The notes under the pieces were generated by a model. That model made no database searches. It saw only the letters and a program-made list of their open reading frames with translations, and was not told the DNA's origin. From contig SVEY01000003.1 of NCBI GenBank assembly GCA_015057165.1, positions 1-64,000 of the forward strand: a stretch of 64,000 nt of DNA. Reading direction: 5' to 3'. The stretch comes from Lachnospiraceae bacterium (GTDB taxonomy: Bacteria > Bacillota > Clostridia > Lachnospirales > Lachnospiraceae). Of the stretch, positions 15,724 to 23,362 are shown piece after piece; within the stretch, counting starts at the first letter, position 1; each line of letters opens with the position of its first letter. The position numbers and the translations under genes were made by a program.

Positions 15724-17811
15724 TTACCTCCCTGTGTTAATCCGGAAGTTATCCAGATAATCTCTGTAAAGCTGGTATGTATTCTTGTCGCCATATCCAG
15801 CAATCATCTCACGATACCCGGCTTCAGAATCAGTAACAATATAAATTGTCTGAATTTCCGGATGCTTATTCACTGCCTCATTGAACTCCCGAAAGTGTTT
15901 CTCATCAATAAGAATTGCAAATTCATTCTCAGGAAGTACCTGCATATAGGCTTTATCATCTTCAAGAGATGGACACGGTCCGTGAGCTCCGGCCTTCAAC
16001 CATAACACTGGAAACAGTTCCGCCAACTGACGTCCTAAAGCAATTGCCGTTTTATCAAGAAATCCTAACTTGTAATACATTACGTTCGTTTCAAATCCAT
16101 CTTGCATTTGAATCTCAGTATTATAATAATTTCCTTTAAGCGGATTCCCTTTTATATCTGTTCCTTTAATGCTACAAACCGTTCGCGGCCATGTCACATA
16201 TTGTGCAATGCCTAATCTTTCCCATTCAGGGTCGCCAGGTTTAAAACCTTTATTTGATAATGTTTTTGCTTCAGCATCAGAAACTTCATTATTTGTAACA
16301 ATGATACATCTACGATTACCACCATCTTCAGCATTTAGTAGATTCACTGCATGCAGTGTGGTTCCTGATCCAGCAAAGAAATCCACAATTAATGCATTGG
16401 GTTTATTTGCGACATAAAATCTTATTGCATCATGTGTTGCGTATAGGGACTTAGGAAATGTAAACCGTTTCTCAAGGAAAATCTGCTTCAAAAGCTGTGA
16501 TCCTGACCTAGTTGCATCATGCGAACTAATAGACCATTGTGTACCGGGATCTATCATTCGAACTTCAGAATTAGATATTATCGAGCCATCCTCATTATAT
16601 CCTTCGATTTTAAATAATCCGCTCTCTACTTTCTGAATCTGTCCCCTCAACAAATAAGAAATAGCCATTCCTCTATCAGTGAATTTCCCTAATTTCACAT
16701 ATCCCTTTTTCTGAATTTCTAAAAGACTCTCTGGGCTGTGATTCCACCTCGCCTCAGTACCATCTGAATGAATGGGCCAAATAGCAACGCATCCATCGGG
16801 TGCCTTAACCTTTGTCCTATCCTCATTTAATGCAAGTGGTTTCCCCACTCCTTTAAACTGTTTGCCATCTTCACTTACAAATATAGGATAAAAACAATTT
16901 GGAGCATTTGCTCTCATGCTATCGTTTCCTGTTCTCATCAATGTTTGCCACAGTAAGCGAAGCGTTCTTGTATCCTCTGCATTTCTCCGCCATTCATCTG
17001 ATAATGGCAAAAGTTCGGGTTTTGCCGAGCCGAATCCGACAAAATAGATATACTCGTCTACTCTATTAAATTGATTTACGCGAGGATTTCCTTGCGGTGC
17101 AATAAGAGTACTAACCATCTGAATATTTGCATTTGGAAACATCTCCTCCAGTAAACACCCAAGATGTAAATACTCTTTTTCATCTATTGTAACTATCAAC
17201 ACTGAGTCATCGGGATTCAGTAATTTCTTGGCTATCTTTAATCTTTTTTGTATCATGGATAACCATTTACTATGTCTATATGAATCGGCTCCATCTACAT
17301 AGTCATTATTGTATTTCCAATCTCTCGCGCCAGTATTATATGGCGGATCTATATATATACAATCAACCTTACCGGCATAAAGGTATTCCAACAACTGTAG
17401 CGCATGATAATTATCTGCTTCGATCAGCGTATGCCAAAGATCACTGTCAGGGGCATTACAAATGCTGTCAATTGGCTTCAAATACGGGTAGATAGGCTCT
17501 CCAAACTGAGCCACCGAAACCAGGTCCTCCACCGGAATATCTTCTTTTTCTCCAGTAACTTTGTGATAACACGTAGCAATTCCATCCTTGATGGAATTAA
17601 CTTCATACATCTCGCTGACTACTCCGGTTTTCTTCGCAACTGTATAGCCTCTTTTGACTGAGATGTCATAAAGTGGTGTGCACTCCGGAAGATGTTCTTC
17701 AAACACCAATCCGAATTTCTTTGTCTTTGACAGTCTGTTTATCTCCTGCTCCAGTCTGGCTCTCAGTGCCTCATCCTGCACCTGAGCAAGTAAATCATGA
17801 ATTGCAGCCAT
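15724..17811 (-). CDS. mod: Type III DNA methyltransferase Mod subunit
   Basis: A 695-residue adenine-N6 methyltransferase of beta-type motif order: motif IV DPPYNTG (155-161) precedes the AdoMet-binding VDFFAGSGTT (476-485). The catalytic motif is DPPY. The 310 residues between them should hold the target recognition domain, which sets site specificity and cannot be read from sequence. I chose the start MAAIHDLLAQV because TAGGAGG lies about 6 bases upstream; the longer frame adds 12 residues without an RBS. It methylates one strand of an asymmetric site and guides Res. It lies downstream of the TcmP/radical SAM pair, separated by 88 bases that hold an 18-bp repeat also found at 20227. Confidence 0.92.
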   Translation of the reverse strand: MAAIHDLLAQVQDEALRARLEQEINRLSKTKKFGLVFEEHLPECTPLYDISVKRGYTVAKKTGVVSEMYEVNSIKDGIATCYHKVTGEKEDIPVEDLVSVAQFGEPIYPYLKPIDSICNAPDSDLWHTLIEADNYHALQLLEYLYAGKVDCIYIDPPYNTGARDWKYNNDYVDGADSYRHSKWLSMIQKRLKIAKKLLNPDDSVLIVTIDEKEYLHLGCLLEEMFPNANIQMVSTLIAPQGNPRVNQFNRVDEYIYFVGFGSAKPELLPLSDEWRRNAEDTRTLRLLWQTLMRTGNDSMRANAPNCFYPIFVSEDGKQFKGVGKPLALNEDRTKVKAPDGCVAIWPIHSDGTEARWNHSPESLLEIQKKGYVKLGKFTDRGMAISYLLRGQIQKVESGLFKIEGYNEDGSIISNSEVRMIDPGTQWSISSHDATRSGSQLLKQIFLEKRFTFPKSLYATHDAIRFYVANKPNALIVDFFAGSGTTLHAVNLLNAEDGGNRRCIIVTNNEVSDAEAKTLSNKGFKPGDPEWERLGIAQYVTWPRTVCSIKGTDIKGNPLKGNYYNTEIQMQDGFETNVMYYKLGFLDKTAIALGRQLAELFPVLWLKAGAHGPCPSLEDDKAYMQVLPENEFAILIDEKHFREFNEAVNKHPEIQTIYIVTDSEAGYREMIAGYGDKNTYQLYRDYLDNFRINTGR

Positions 17812-17882
17812 GCCTTTCCTCCTACTGTTTGTCTCTATTACCGGCACTGTCTACTCCGGCATCTTAATTCGATCGAATATGC

Positions 17883-17900
17883 TGTCCCAAAATACGGACT
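17883..17900. repeat. 18-bp direct repeat, left copy
   Basis: TGTCCCAAAATACGGACT; the copy at 20227-20244 differs at one base. The two flank exactly the radical SAM-TcmP-XRE cassette. The repeat also has partial dyad symmetry (TGTCC...GGAC), so a bound protein or recombinase site is possible. Confidence 0.6.
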
Positions 17901-18685
17901 CATTCCTTCGTAATTGTCTTTTCTTTAATGTGACACTTAATCTTGTGTTCTTTGCAGAATCTCTTCACATCTGCAGTTCGTTCGTTATAAAACTGCCTGT
18001 GTTCCGGATAACCGCTTGTGACTTCCTTGGAATAATTCGTTCTTCCAAATATGATCTTATCCACAAAACCAACTGCCTCTAAAAGCTCTCCCAAGTCCTG
18101 TTCTTTGAGATTTGGTGTCGGATAAGGCTCGATGCTTACCCACGTCCAGCATCCCAGATTATGGAGTCTCCGGAGTGCCGCAAGCCGTTCTGCATATGGT
18201 GCCGCTCCCGGCTCAATTCGTTCGCGATATCCTTCATCCAGAGAGATCAAAGTGATCCCGTACTCATTTTTCTTGGAGCACTTTGCAAGTTCCTCCGGCA
18301 GCACTCCCTTCGTAAGTACACAGCACTTAATACCGTTCTTGTTTAATTTCTTTATGGCATCCATGCTCATCTTTTCGATCTGCGGATATCCGTACATGAA
18401 GGGATCCGTAGTAAAACAAAGCTGTACAGATTTGATCTTATCCTTTAATCTCGGAATCTCTTTATCTAAGAGCTCTAATGTGTTGGAGACCAGATATGGC
18501 TTTAGCCATTCTTCATAGCTTTTTACCTGCCCAAACCGTTTCTTCATGGAGAAGGCATAACAAGGATACTTGCATCCATGAGCGCACCCCTGGACAAAGT
18601 TGATAGTATAATCGCCATACTCCACCCCTGTTTTATAGAGCATGGATTTTCTTGTTATAAAGCCTTCTACATTCGGCATGTTCAA
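17900..18685 (-). CDS. Radical-SAM-like three-cysteine partner of TcmP
   Basis: A 261-residue protein with C34-x3-C38-x3-C42 in VQGCAHGCKYPCYAF, close to but not identical with the CX3CX2C of radical SAM and SplB-like enzymes. Downstream it has FTTDPFMYGYP, a VLTKG strand and a GITLISLDEGYRERIEPGA segment, typical of the SplB/elp3-like TIM barrel. TcmP proteins (three-Cys-motif partner) are named for their co-occurrence with exactly such proteins, and tcmP overlaps its start by 4 bases. The reaction is not known. A nucleic-acid or nucleotide modification is one possibility. It ends at the 18-bp repeat, before mod. Confidence 0.75.
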   Translation of the reverse strand: MNMPNVEGFITRKSMLYKTGVEYGDYTINFVQGCAHGCKYPCYAFSMKKRFGQVKSYEEWLKPYLVSNTLELLDKEIPRLKDKIKSVQLCFTTDPFMYGYPQIEKMSMDAIKKLNKNGIKCCVLTKGVLPEELAKCSKKNEYGITLISLDEGYRERIEPGAAPYAERLAALRRLHNLGCWTWVSIEPYPTPNLKEQDLGELLEAVGFVDKIIFGRTNYSKEVTSGYPEHRQFYNERTADVKRFCKEHKIKCHIKEKTITKE

Positions 18686-19821
18686 TAGCTCCTATCTGAA
18701 AATGATATTGTTGACCTATGAATCTCAGCTCCGTAGTACTGTTTCAAAGCTGCATAGGTCTTTTTACTGTAATCCCTCACCGGGAATACTGGATGTTCAA
18801 ACAAATAGTCTTTTACATCATCCTTTGGTACGTCTTTCCTGCCCCTAAATTTCTTCTGCAAATATGCTGCAATATCCCTGACGGTGTAGCAGGAATCATC
18901 TGTAGTACGACCTGATACAATTTCTCCGGTCAATGCATTAAAGGTAAGTTGCTCGTATTCGCTGTTATTATTAACGTGCTTGCCAGATGACTGATCATCA
19001 AACACTTTCCATGCCGTTGATTTGAATAAGTCAAATCCCTTAGGGTGACCAGTACAATGAATCAGATTGTAAACGACTGCATTATTACTGTTAAAAAACG
19101 GGAAGGTTGCTACATAATATCTCCCGCTCTTTCTTCCACTAAGATCTAAAATGATTTGCTCTATTTTCTTTTCAAAAGCATTCCTATCACTGCCAAAGGA
19201 AATCAGTTCATCAATCGTTGTCTGGTATGTCTCCTCATATTTCTCGATGACTTCCTGTTTCTTTGCCATTTTTGCAGCGCGAATTGTATCCGATACCATG
19301 TGATTAATGATGATTTCGCCCCAGTTGTGTAAAAAAGGCATTAGAGCATCCCAGTCAATATTCGCATCATAAGGATCATAAACCAACAGAAAATTCATAC
19401 CCTGAAATACCGATTTAAATTGCGTACTAATCTTATCTAGTAATTCGCTCGCATCCATTGAGTATGTTTGAATATTGAAATTGCTCGTTCTTTTAGGAAG
19501 CTGTTCATTTAAAAGATCGATTTTTGCATCTTCGATATCATTGAAATACAAATATGCCTGTTTATTTTTATACTTGGACATAGCTTTGGAAATGATATTT
19601 GATACCAACAACGCAGTTCCTTCAATTATTTCTCCATCCGGGGTCTCTCTCCGATAAAGCCCACTATTAGACATGCAATCTATGTAAACAATCCCCTTAC
19701 ATGTCTCTGTGTTTAATAATATTTCTGCCCACGCTTCAACGTATTTTGAAATGAGTTCAAACTTCTTGATTGTATGAGTAGAAGCCACGCTGATAGTGTC
19801 AGCTTTTTTTGTGCTTGCCAT
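18682..19821 (-). CDS. tcmP: Three-Cys-motif partner protein TcmP
   Basis: A 379-residue protein of the TcmP family. The N-terminal part looks like a degenerate Rossmann methyltransferase: VYIDCMSNSGLYR (45-57) stands where methyltransferases have YIDxFAGxG, and LLVYDPYDANIDW (145-157) carries a DPYD that resembles the DPPY/NPPF catalytic box. An EGTA segment (67-70) follows, as in family members. I chose the start MASTKKADTI because GAGGAGGAG lies just upstream. The XRE gene overlaps by 23 bases and the radical-SAM-like gene by 4, so the three are translationally linked. A modification or defence role is inferred only from context. Confidence 0.75.
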   Translation of the reverse strand: MASTKKADTISVASTHTIKKFELISKYVEAWAEILLNTETCKGIVYIDCMSNSGLYRRETPDGEIIEGTALLVSNIISKAMSKYKNKQAYLYFNDIEDAKIDLLNEQLPKRTSNFNIQTYSMDASELLDKISTQFKSVFQGMNFLLVYDPYDANIDWDALMPFLHNWGEIIINHMVSDTIRAAKMAKKQEVIEKYEETYQTTIDELISFGSDRNAFEKKIEQIILDLSGRKSGRYYVATFPFFNSNNAVVYNLIHCTGHPKGFDLFKSTAWKVFDDQSSGKHVNNNSEYEQLTFNALTGEIVSGRTTDDSCYTVRDIAAYLQKKFRGRKDVPKDDVKDYLFEHPVFPVRDYSKKTYAALKQYYGAEIHRSTISFSDRSY

Positions 19822-20035
19822 CGCTCTCCTCCTCATCCGGAATCATTTCCATAATGTCCCCGACATCGCATTGCAAATGAGCGCAAATTCTTTTAAGTAC
19901 ATCCATTGAGACATCTTCATTTCTGCCAAGCTTCGCTAGTGTATTTGGACTCATCTCGATAGCTTCCAGCAAGTCCATCTTTTTCATGCCCTTGTCTATC
20001 AACAATTTCCACAGCTTGTTATAACTTACTCTCAT
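19799..20035 (-). CDS. XRE-family regulator of the TcmP operon
   Basis: A 78-residue helix-turn-helix protein of the short YozG/Cro type: YNKLWKLLIDKGMKKMDLLE, then AIEMSPNTLAKLGRNEDVSM and VLKRICAHLQCDVGDIMEMI. It is the first gene after the only convincing promoter in this stretch, and its 3' end overlaps tcmP by 23 bases. The most likely role is autoregulation of the TcmP-radical SAM-R-M run, as control proteins do in many restriction systems. RBS AAGGAAA about 8 bases before the ATG. Confidence 0.8.
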   Translation of the reverse strand: MRVSYNKLWKLLIDKGMKKMDLLEAIEMSPNTLAKLGRNEDVSMDVLKRICAHLQCDVGDIMEMIPDEEESDGKHKKS

Positions 20036-20111
20036 TCTATATTTTCCTTATCTGCTAATCGCATCAAACGGCCCATTTATGCCTATCGGACCATACAATA
20101 GTACAGAGTAA

Positions 20112-20140
20112 ATTATATCATGGCAGCCTTCAGTTCTCAA
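20112..20140 (-). promoter_or_regulatory. Promoter of XRE-TcmP-radical SAM-R-M run
   Basis: TTGAGA (20135-20140), a 17-base spacer and an extended TGA-TATAAT -10 (20112-20117). The predicted leader is about 70 bases. No other promoter as good was found down to the Res gene. Confidence 0.6.
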
Positions 20141-20226
20141 TAAGAAAGTTATATAAATCTATAATTTTCTGAAAACTCATTTTTTTGCCTTTTTAGACCC
20201 TCCCACACTCTATTATCCACATTTCG

Positions 20227-20244
20227 TGTCCCAAAAAACGGACT
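20227..20244. repeat. 18-bp direct repeat, right copy
   Basis: TGTCCCAAAAAACGGACT, 17 of 18 bases identical to 17883-17900. It abuts the stop of the phd-like gene at 20245. Confidence 0.6.
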
Positions 20245-20505
20245 TCAACTGGGTTTTTCACAAATTGGCAAGCACCCCATACGCCTCTCTTTATTCTGTG
20301 CCAATAATCTCTTTGAAATGGCTAATACGTCTTCATCAGATGCGATTGCGTTCTCATCTGCTTTGTTAAAATCGATAACAAGATATCTGGGAACATTATT
20401 CTTAAGAATAACCGCAGTTCCTCTTTCATCCACCAGTCTTGTAACTTTTGAAAAATTCTGGTTGGCTTCCGTAATAGAGATCATTGTGTTGGTATCTATG
20501 GTCAT
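20245..20505 (-). CDS. Orphan Phd/YefM-type antitoxin
   Basis: An 86-residue antitoxin: MISITEANQNFSKVTRLVDE and ILKNNVPRYLVIDFNKADE are the classic Phd/YefM DNA-binding fold. The C-terminus, which wraps the toxin, changes to NKERRMGCLPICEKPS and looks truncated or replaced. No Fic/Doc or RelE-type toxin follows within the next kilobase; the 18-bp repeat starts directly after the stop. The upstream region is also cut, since ATPase-fragment sequence begins about 15 bases before the ATG and no good RBS remains. It is probably a residue of a toxin-antitoxin pair and may be silent. Confidence 0.7.
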   Translation of the reverse strand: MTIDTNTMISITEANQNFSKVTRLVDERGTAVILKNNVPRYLVIDFNKADENAIASDEDVLAISKRLLAQNKERRMGCLPICEKPS

Positions 20506-20520
20506 GTTCTTTTGTGCTAA

Positions 20521-20706
20521 TTAATCGAATCAGTTTCTGCTATAAACGGTACAAAGTATCTTTTTATTGATGAAGTACAGAATGTAAAAGGGTTTGGGAC
20601 TGTCCTAAATAGATTTCGAGGAACTAACGAATGGTCAATCTTCATTACCGGCTCAAACTCATATCTTTTAAGCGGTGAGCTTATGACAAAACTTACTGGA
20701 TGCTAA
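20521..20706 (+). pseudogene. Fragmented DUF4143 AAA ATPase, copy 2
   Basis: An open frame without its own start reads KYLFIDEVQNVKGFGTVLN, which is Walker B and its flank, then WSIFITGSNSYLLSGELMTK, and ends in LTG-C-stop. The stop is created by the 140-base deletion relative to copy 1. Walker A and everything after the sensor region are gone. It starts within 15 bases of the phd start on the opposite strand, which marks a recombination joint. Confidence 0.75.
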
Positions 20707-20907
20707 GATTCTGTATGAATGTCCTAGATTCGACATGAAATCGAAAAAATTGCTAAACATTGCATAACATTACTAAAACATTACTATACATTGCAAGAAC
20801 ATTACTAAAAAAGCACTTTCTAAAATCTTATTGTTCTAGAAAGTGCCTATTATTTTATATAACTTTATTTGTATTGGTCTCTAATCATAAACTCTTAAGT
20901 GTCGGGA
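20641..20907 (+). repeat. Direct repeat, right copy
   Basis: Second copy of the 6121-6527 repeat, 140 bases shorter. High identity (3 differences in the last 207 bases) implies a recent duplication or ongoing gene conversion. Recombination between the copies would remove everything from the NimA-like gene to the phd gene. Confidence 0.9.
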
Positions 20908-21105
20908 ATAACAATGCGATTTCTTTAACTACCCTTATGATGGCTTAACATCAACTTTGGGGTAGATTCAAAATACGTTGACAAGACTTATTATTACTTG
21001 TCTTTAGAATGGAATTGTTGTCAAATTGTTGTCTTTTAGAATTTCTGCTGTCAGTTTTTCATCCTATAGCTTACTAGAAAAAATCCATTTCAGGTCACAG
21101 ATAAT
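20908..21105. repeat. Gap with TGNTGTC motifs before RloB gene
   Basis: About 200 bases without a gene. TGTTGTC at 21016 and 21027 (11-base period) and TGCTGTC at 21046 resemble arm-type binding repeats seen near tyrosine-recombinase sites. A weak hairpin (GACAAG/CTTGTC) lies at about 20981-21002. Matching motifs occur at 23302 and 23313, beyond the other end of the ATPase/RloB pair. Confidence 0.3.
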
Positions 21106-21756
21106 CTATACGCTTTCTACTATTTCAAAAAAGTCTATAAAATTTGTACCCTTCTTGCCAATGTTCTCTTCAATGAAAAATGATTCAGCTAAAATCTCAT
21201 ACGTCGTTTTATTTGTCTTAAAATGATTAACAACTATAGAATTTCTTTTTGCCTCCCTAATGTTATTACTTTTATTCGAATTCTTTCCACTGTTTAGTTT
21301 TTGGTACACATTAACATCTGACTTGAACGCCTCAACTGATTTATACTTTAACTCTTTCTTAATAAAATTTTCAACTAAGCCACCTTTATAATTCTCGCAA
21401 TGAAGGCAAGCAACATATTCAAAATCAGGAAAATCTACTATCAAAAAATGTGGAATACGCTTACTTTGGTTTTGCCTAATACAATAATTCGCTAATTCCC
21501 GCAGCGATCTTTTCTCTTCTTCTGTCTTCACTGCCCTATCTCCATCTATAACTACAAATTTGGCTAAACAGTCTGTATTACTGTCACTTTTGACTTCATC
21601 CAAAAAATTACTATATCCCCCTCCATGCATATTTACAGGTTTAAGCACCAAAGATATAAGCTTATTTTTTCTAATATATTCAAAATAATTATATTCTGTA
21701 TCACCTTCACAGAAAACCCTAAACCTACGATTAATCTTCCGTTTTGATCTACTCAT
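21106..21756 (-). CDS. RloB-like protein (AbiLii-type)
   Basis: A 216-residue protein of the RloB family. The N-terminal RFRVFCEGDTEYNYFEYIR is the family signature (a Toprim-like EGxTE), followed by KFVVIDGDRAV and a DFPDFEYVACLHC segment with acidic residues. Such proteins act with an ABC/AAA ATPase encoded next door. The pair corresponds to the RloA-RloB or AbiL anti-phage arrangement, in which the ATPase senses infection and the Toprim-type partner probably cleaves nucleic acid. I chose the ATG at 21756 because GGGGGAG lies 6 bases upstream. It overlaps the ATPase gene by 8 bases, so the two are translationally coupled. Confidence 0.75.
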   Translation of the reverse strand: MSRSKRKINRRFRVFCEGDTEYNYFEYIRKNKLISLVLKPVNMHGGGYSNFLDEVKSDSNTDCLAKFVVIDGDRAVKTEEEKRSLRELANYCIRQNQSKRIPHFLIVDFPDFEYVACLHCENYKGGLVENFIKKELKYKSVEAFKSDVNVYQKLNSGKNSNKSNNIREAKRNSIVVNHFKTNKTTYEILAESFFIEENIGKKGTNFIDFFEIVESV

Positions 21757-23002
21757 TAGCAACTCCCCCAAGTATTCCTTTCATATAAAACTCGTATATC
21801 TTGGTTACCTCATATCTTACTTCGGGGAAATCTGCTAAAGAGTATAACTCTGACTCTAATGTCTCTTTATCTTTTGTGGCAAAATATATTTGCTCTTTCA
21901 TGTAGTTCTTCAAGTCTAGATGAAGTACGTTATGTGTTGTGAAAATAAACTGCCCAGTATGCTTGTTACCATTAATAAAAGAAACTATTCGATCTGAAAG
22001 AACAGGATTCAAAACTCTATCAACTTCATCTGCTATTAGGCATTTATTCTTATAAACAACCTTAAATATCTGAATAGCCCATGCGAAGTATTCACCTATA
22101 CCAGTAGAATCATCCCCTATCTCTCTCTTAAAAACAGTACCATCTTTCCTTTTTCTTACTAATACCGTCTTTTGATAAGGATTTTCATCATTTATCTCTA
22201 TCCCAGAAATGCTATAATCAATCATTCTAAGAATCTTAATAAATCTAGGATTCTCAACTATTTCTTTATCTTCCTCCTCCACATCAATAGCTTTTAAGAA
22301 ATCTAGATTAATCCTAGGAGAAATAGGAGTGAGATAATTCTTTATCCAATTTACGAATGTATATGCTTCTTCAACCGCTAAAATAGCCAGTTTATTTATG
22401 AACAGTCCAGCAGAAGCCTCTCTTGTTATTTTTTCGATAACATCTTTATTATATTTATCTTCACCGACAAATGATACATCTACGACTAAAGATCTTTTTT
22501 CCCCTTCACCATCTTCTCTAGGTGTAGTAATAACTTTCTTCCTTTCAAAATTGAATATTGGTTTATATTTTGAGGTTTTATTCTTTTTTACATCAAGTTT
22601 CTCGCATACAACGCCCAGCGGATCAATTACTAAATAGTACAAATATACTCGGTCGTCAATGAGAACTTCCATTTCAAATAACTGTCTTAAGCGATTATCT
22701 TCTAAATTTCTGCTATCTTTCGCCTCATTATAAGCACCTGTATTGACTGTGCTCATGTATGCCCTTACCCATTCATTACTTGATAATAGATTTTGTAAAT
22801 AAATAAAACTATTAACAAAATTTGTTTTTCCTCCAGCATTCTCTCCGACTATCACACACGTCTTGTTTATATCATATCCAAGAGTTGTAGATACATAATT
22901 ATCCTCGAATCTGCTCTTAACCTTTGATGCCGGTGCTATCATGGAAAATTCAACATCGTTTCTATATGATTTAAAATTTTTAAATTTATATGACAGTAGC
23001 AT
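21749..23002 (-). CDS. AAA15/21-type ATPase (RloA/AbiLi-like)
   Basis: A 417-residue SMC/ABC-like ATPase. It begins MLLSYKFKNFKSYRNDVEFS, the usual N-terminus of AAA_15/AAA_21 proteins. Walker A is VGENAGGKT (residues 52-60), the signature-like region is GDDSTGIGEYFAWA, Walker B is CLIADEVDRVLNP, and GQFIFTTHN is the His-switch motif. Between Walker A and Walker B is a long coiled helical insert. The start has GGAGG 8 bases upstream. It is expressed with the RloB-like gene from a promoter at 23054. Anti-phage function is inferred from family and context. Confidence 0.75.
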   Translation of the reverse strand: MLLSYKFKNFKSYRNDVEFSMIAPASKVKSRFEDNYVSTTLGYDINKTCVIVGENAGGKTNFVNSFIYLQNLLSSNEWVRAYMSTVNTGAYNEAKDSRNLEDNRLRQLFEMEVLIDDRVYLYYLVIDPLGVVCEKLDVKKNKTSKYKPIFNFERKKVITTPREDGEGEKRSLVVDVSFVGEDKYNKDVIEKITREASAGLFINKLAILAVEEAYTFVNWIKNYLTPISPRINLDFLKAIDVEEEDKEIVENPRFIKILRMIDYSISGIEINDENPYQKTVLVRKRKDGTVFKREIGDDSTGIGEYFAWAIQIFKVVYKNKCLIADEVDRVLNPVLSDRIVSFINGNKHTGQFIFTTHNVLHLDLKNYMKEQIYFATKDKETLESELYSLADFPEVRYEVTKIYEFYMKGILGGVANE

Positions 23003-23053
23003 ATTGACACCCTCCATCACATTATTCTGTTTAATTATCGTTTTTCACTTATC

Positions 23054-23081
23054 ATTATAGCACATTTCGCCTCTCTGTAAA
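23054..23081 (-). promoter_or_regulatory. Promoter of ATPase-RloB pair
   Basis: TTTACA (23076-23081), a 16-base spacer and TGC-TATAAT (23054-23059), an extended -10. Leader length is about 45 bases. Confidence 0.6.
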
Positions 23082-23175
23082 CATTTTTCTGTTTTGATTG
23101 CCGCATTTTATTTCTGCGTTTCAATGCCTTGCGTCGCCATTCGGTATAGTATATTCCTCTTATGCTAGAAAAAAT

Positions 23176-23222
23176 AATAAAAAGAACCACCTTCTTGAAA
23201 TTTCTTTCAAGAAAGCGGTCCC
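23176..23222 (-). terminator. Hairpin after truncated lysS
   Basis: TTCTTGAAA and TTTCAAGAA form a 9-bp stem with a short loop, extended by GGACCGCT/GGTGGTTC partial pairing. On the minus strand it is followed by TTTTTATT. It lies downstream of the partial lysS copy. Confidence 0.5.
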
Positions 23223-23301
23223 TATGGACCCATAATACTTATGCTGATTTATGCTCGACAACTTATGATTCTTTGTAACAACTCATCATTCTTTACAAGA
23301 T

Positions 23302-23362
23302 TGATGTCAATTTGCTGTCAATTCGTTTTCTCGACGCTTGGAACCCGCATAAACACTGGGTT
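23302..23362. other. Attachment-site-like sequence beyond lysS copy
   Basis: TGATGTCAA (23302) and TGCTGTCAA (23313) form an 11-base-period pair. AACCC-GCATAAACACT-GGGTT at 23342-23362 forms an inverted repeat that ends exactly at the stop of the truncated lysS. Such arrangements (arm repeats plus a short inverted core) are seen at tyrosine-recombinase attachment sites. No integrase gene adjoins it here. Confidence 0.35.
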
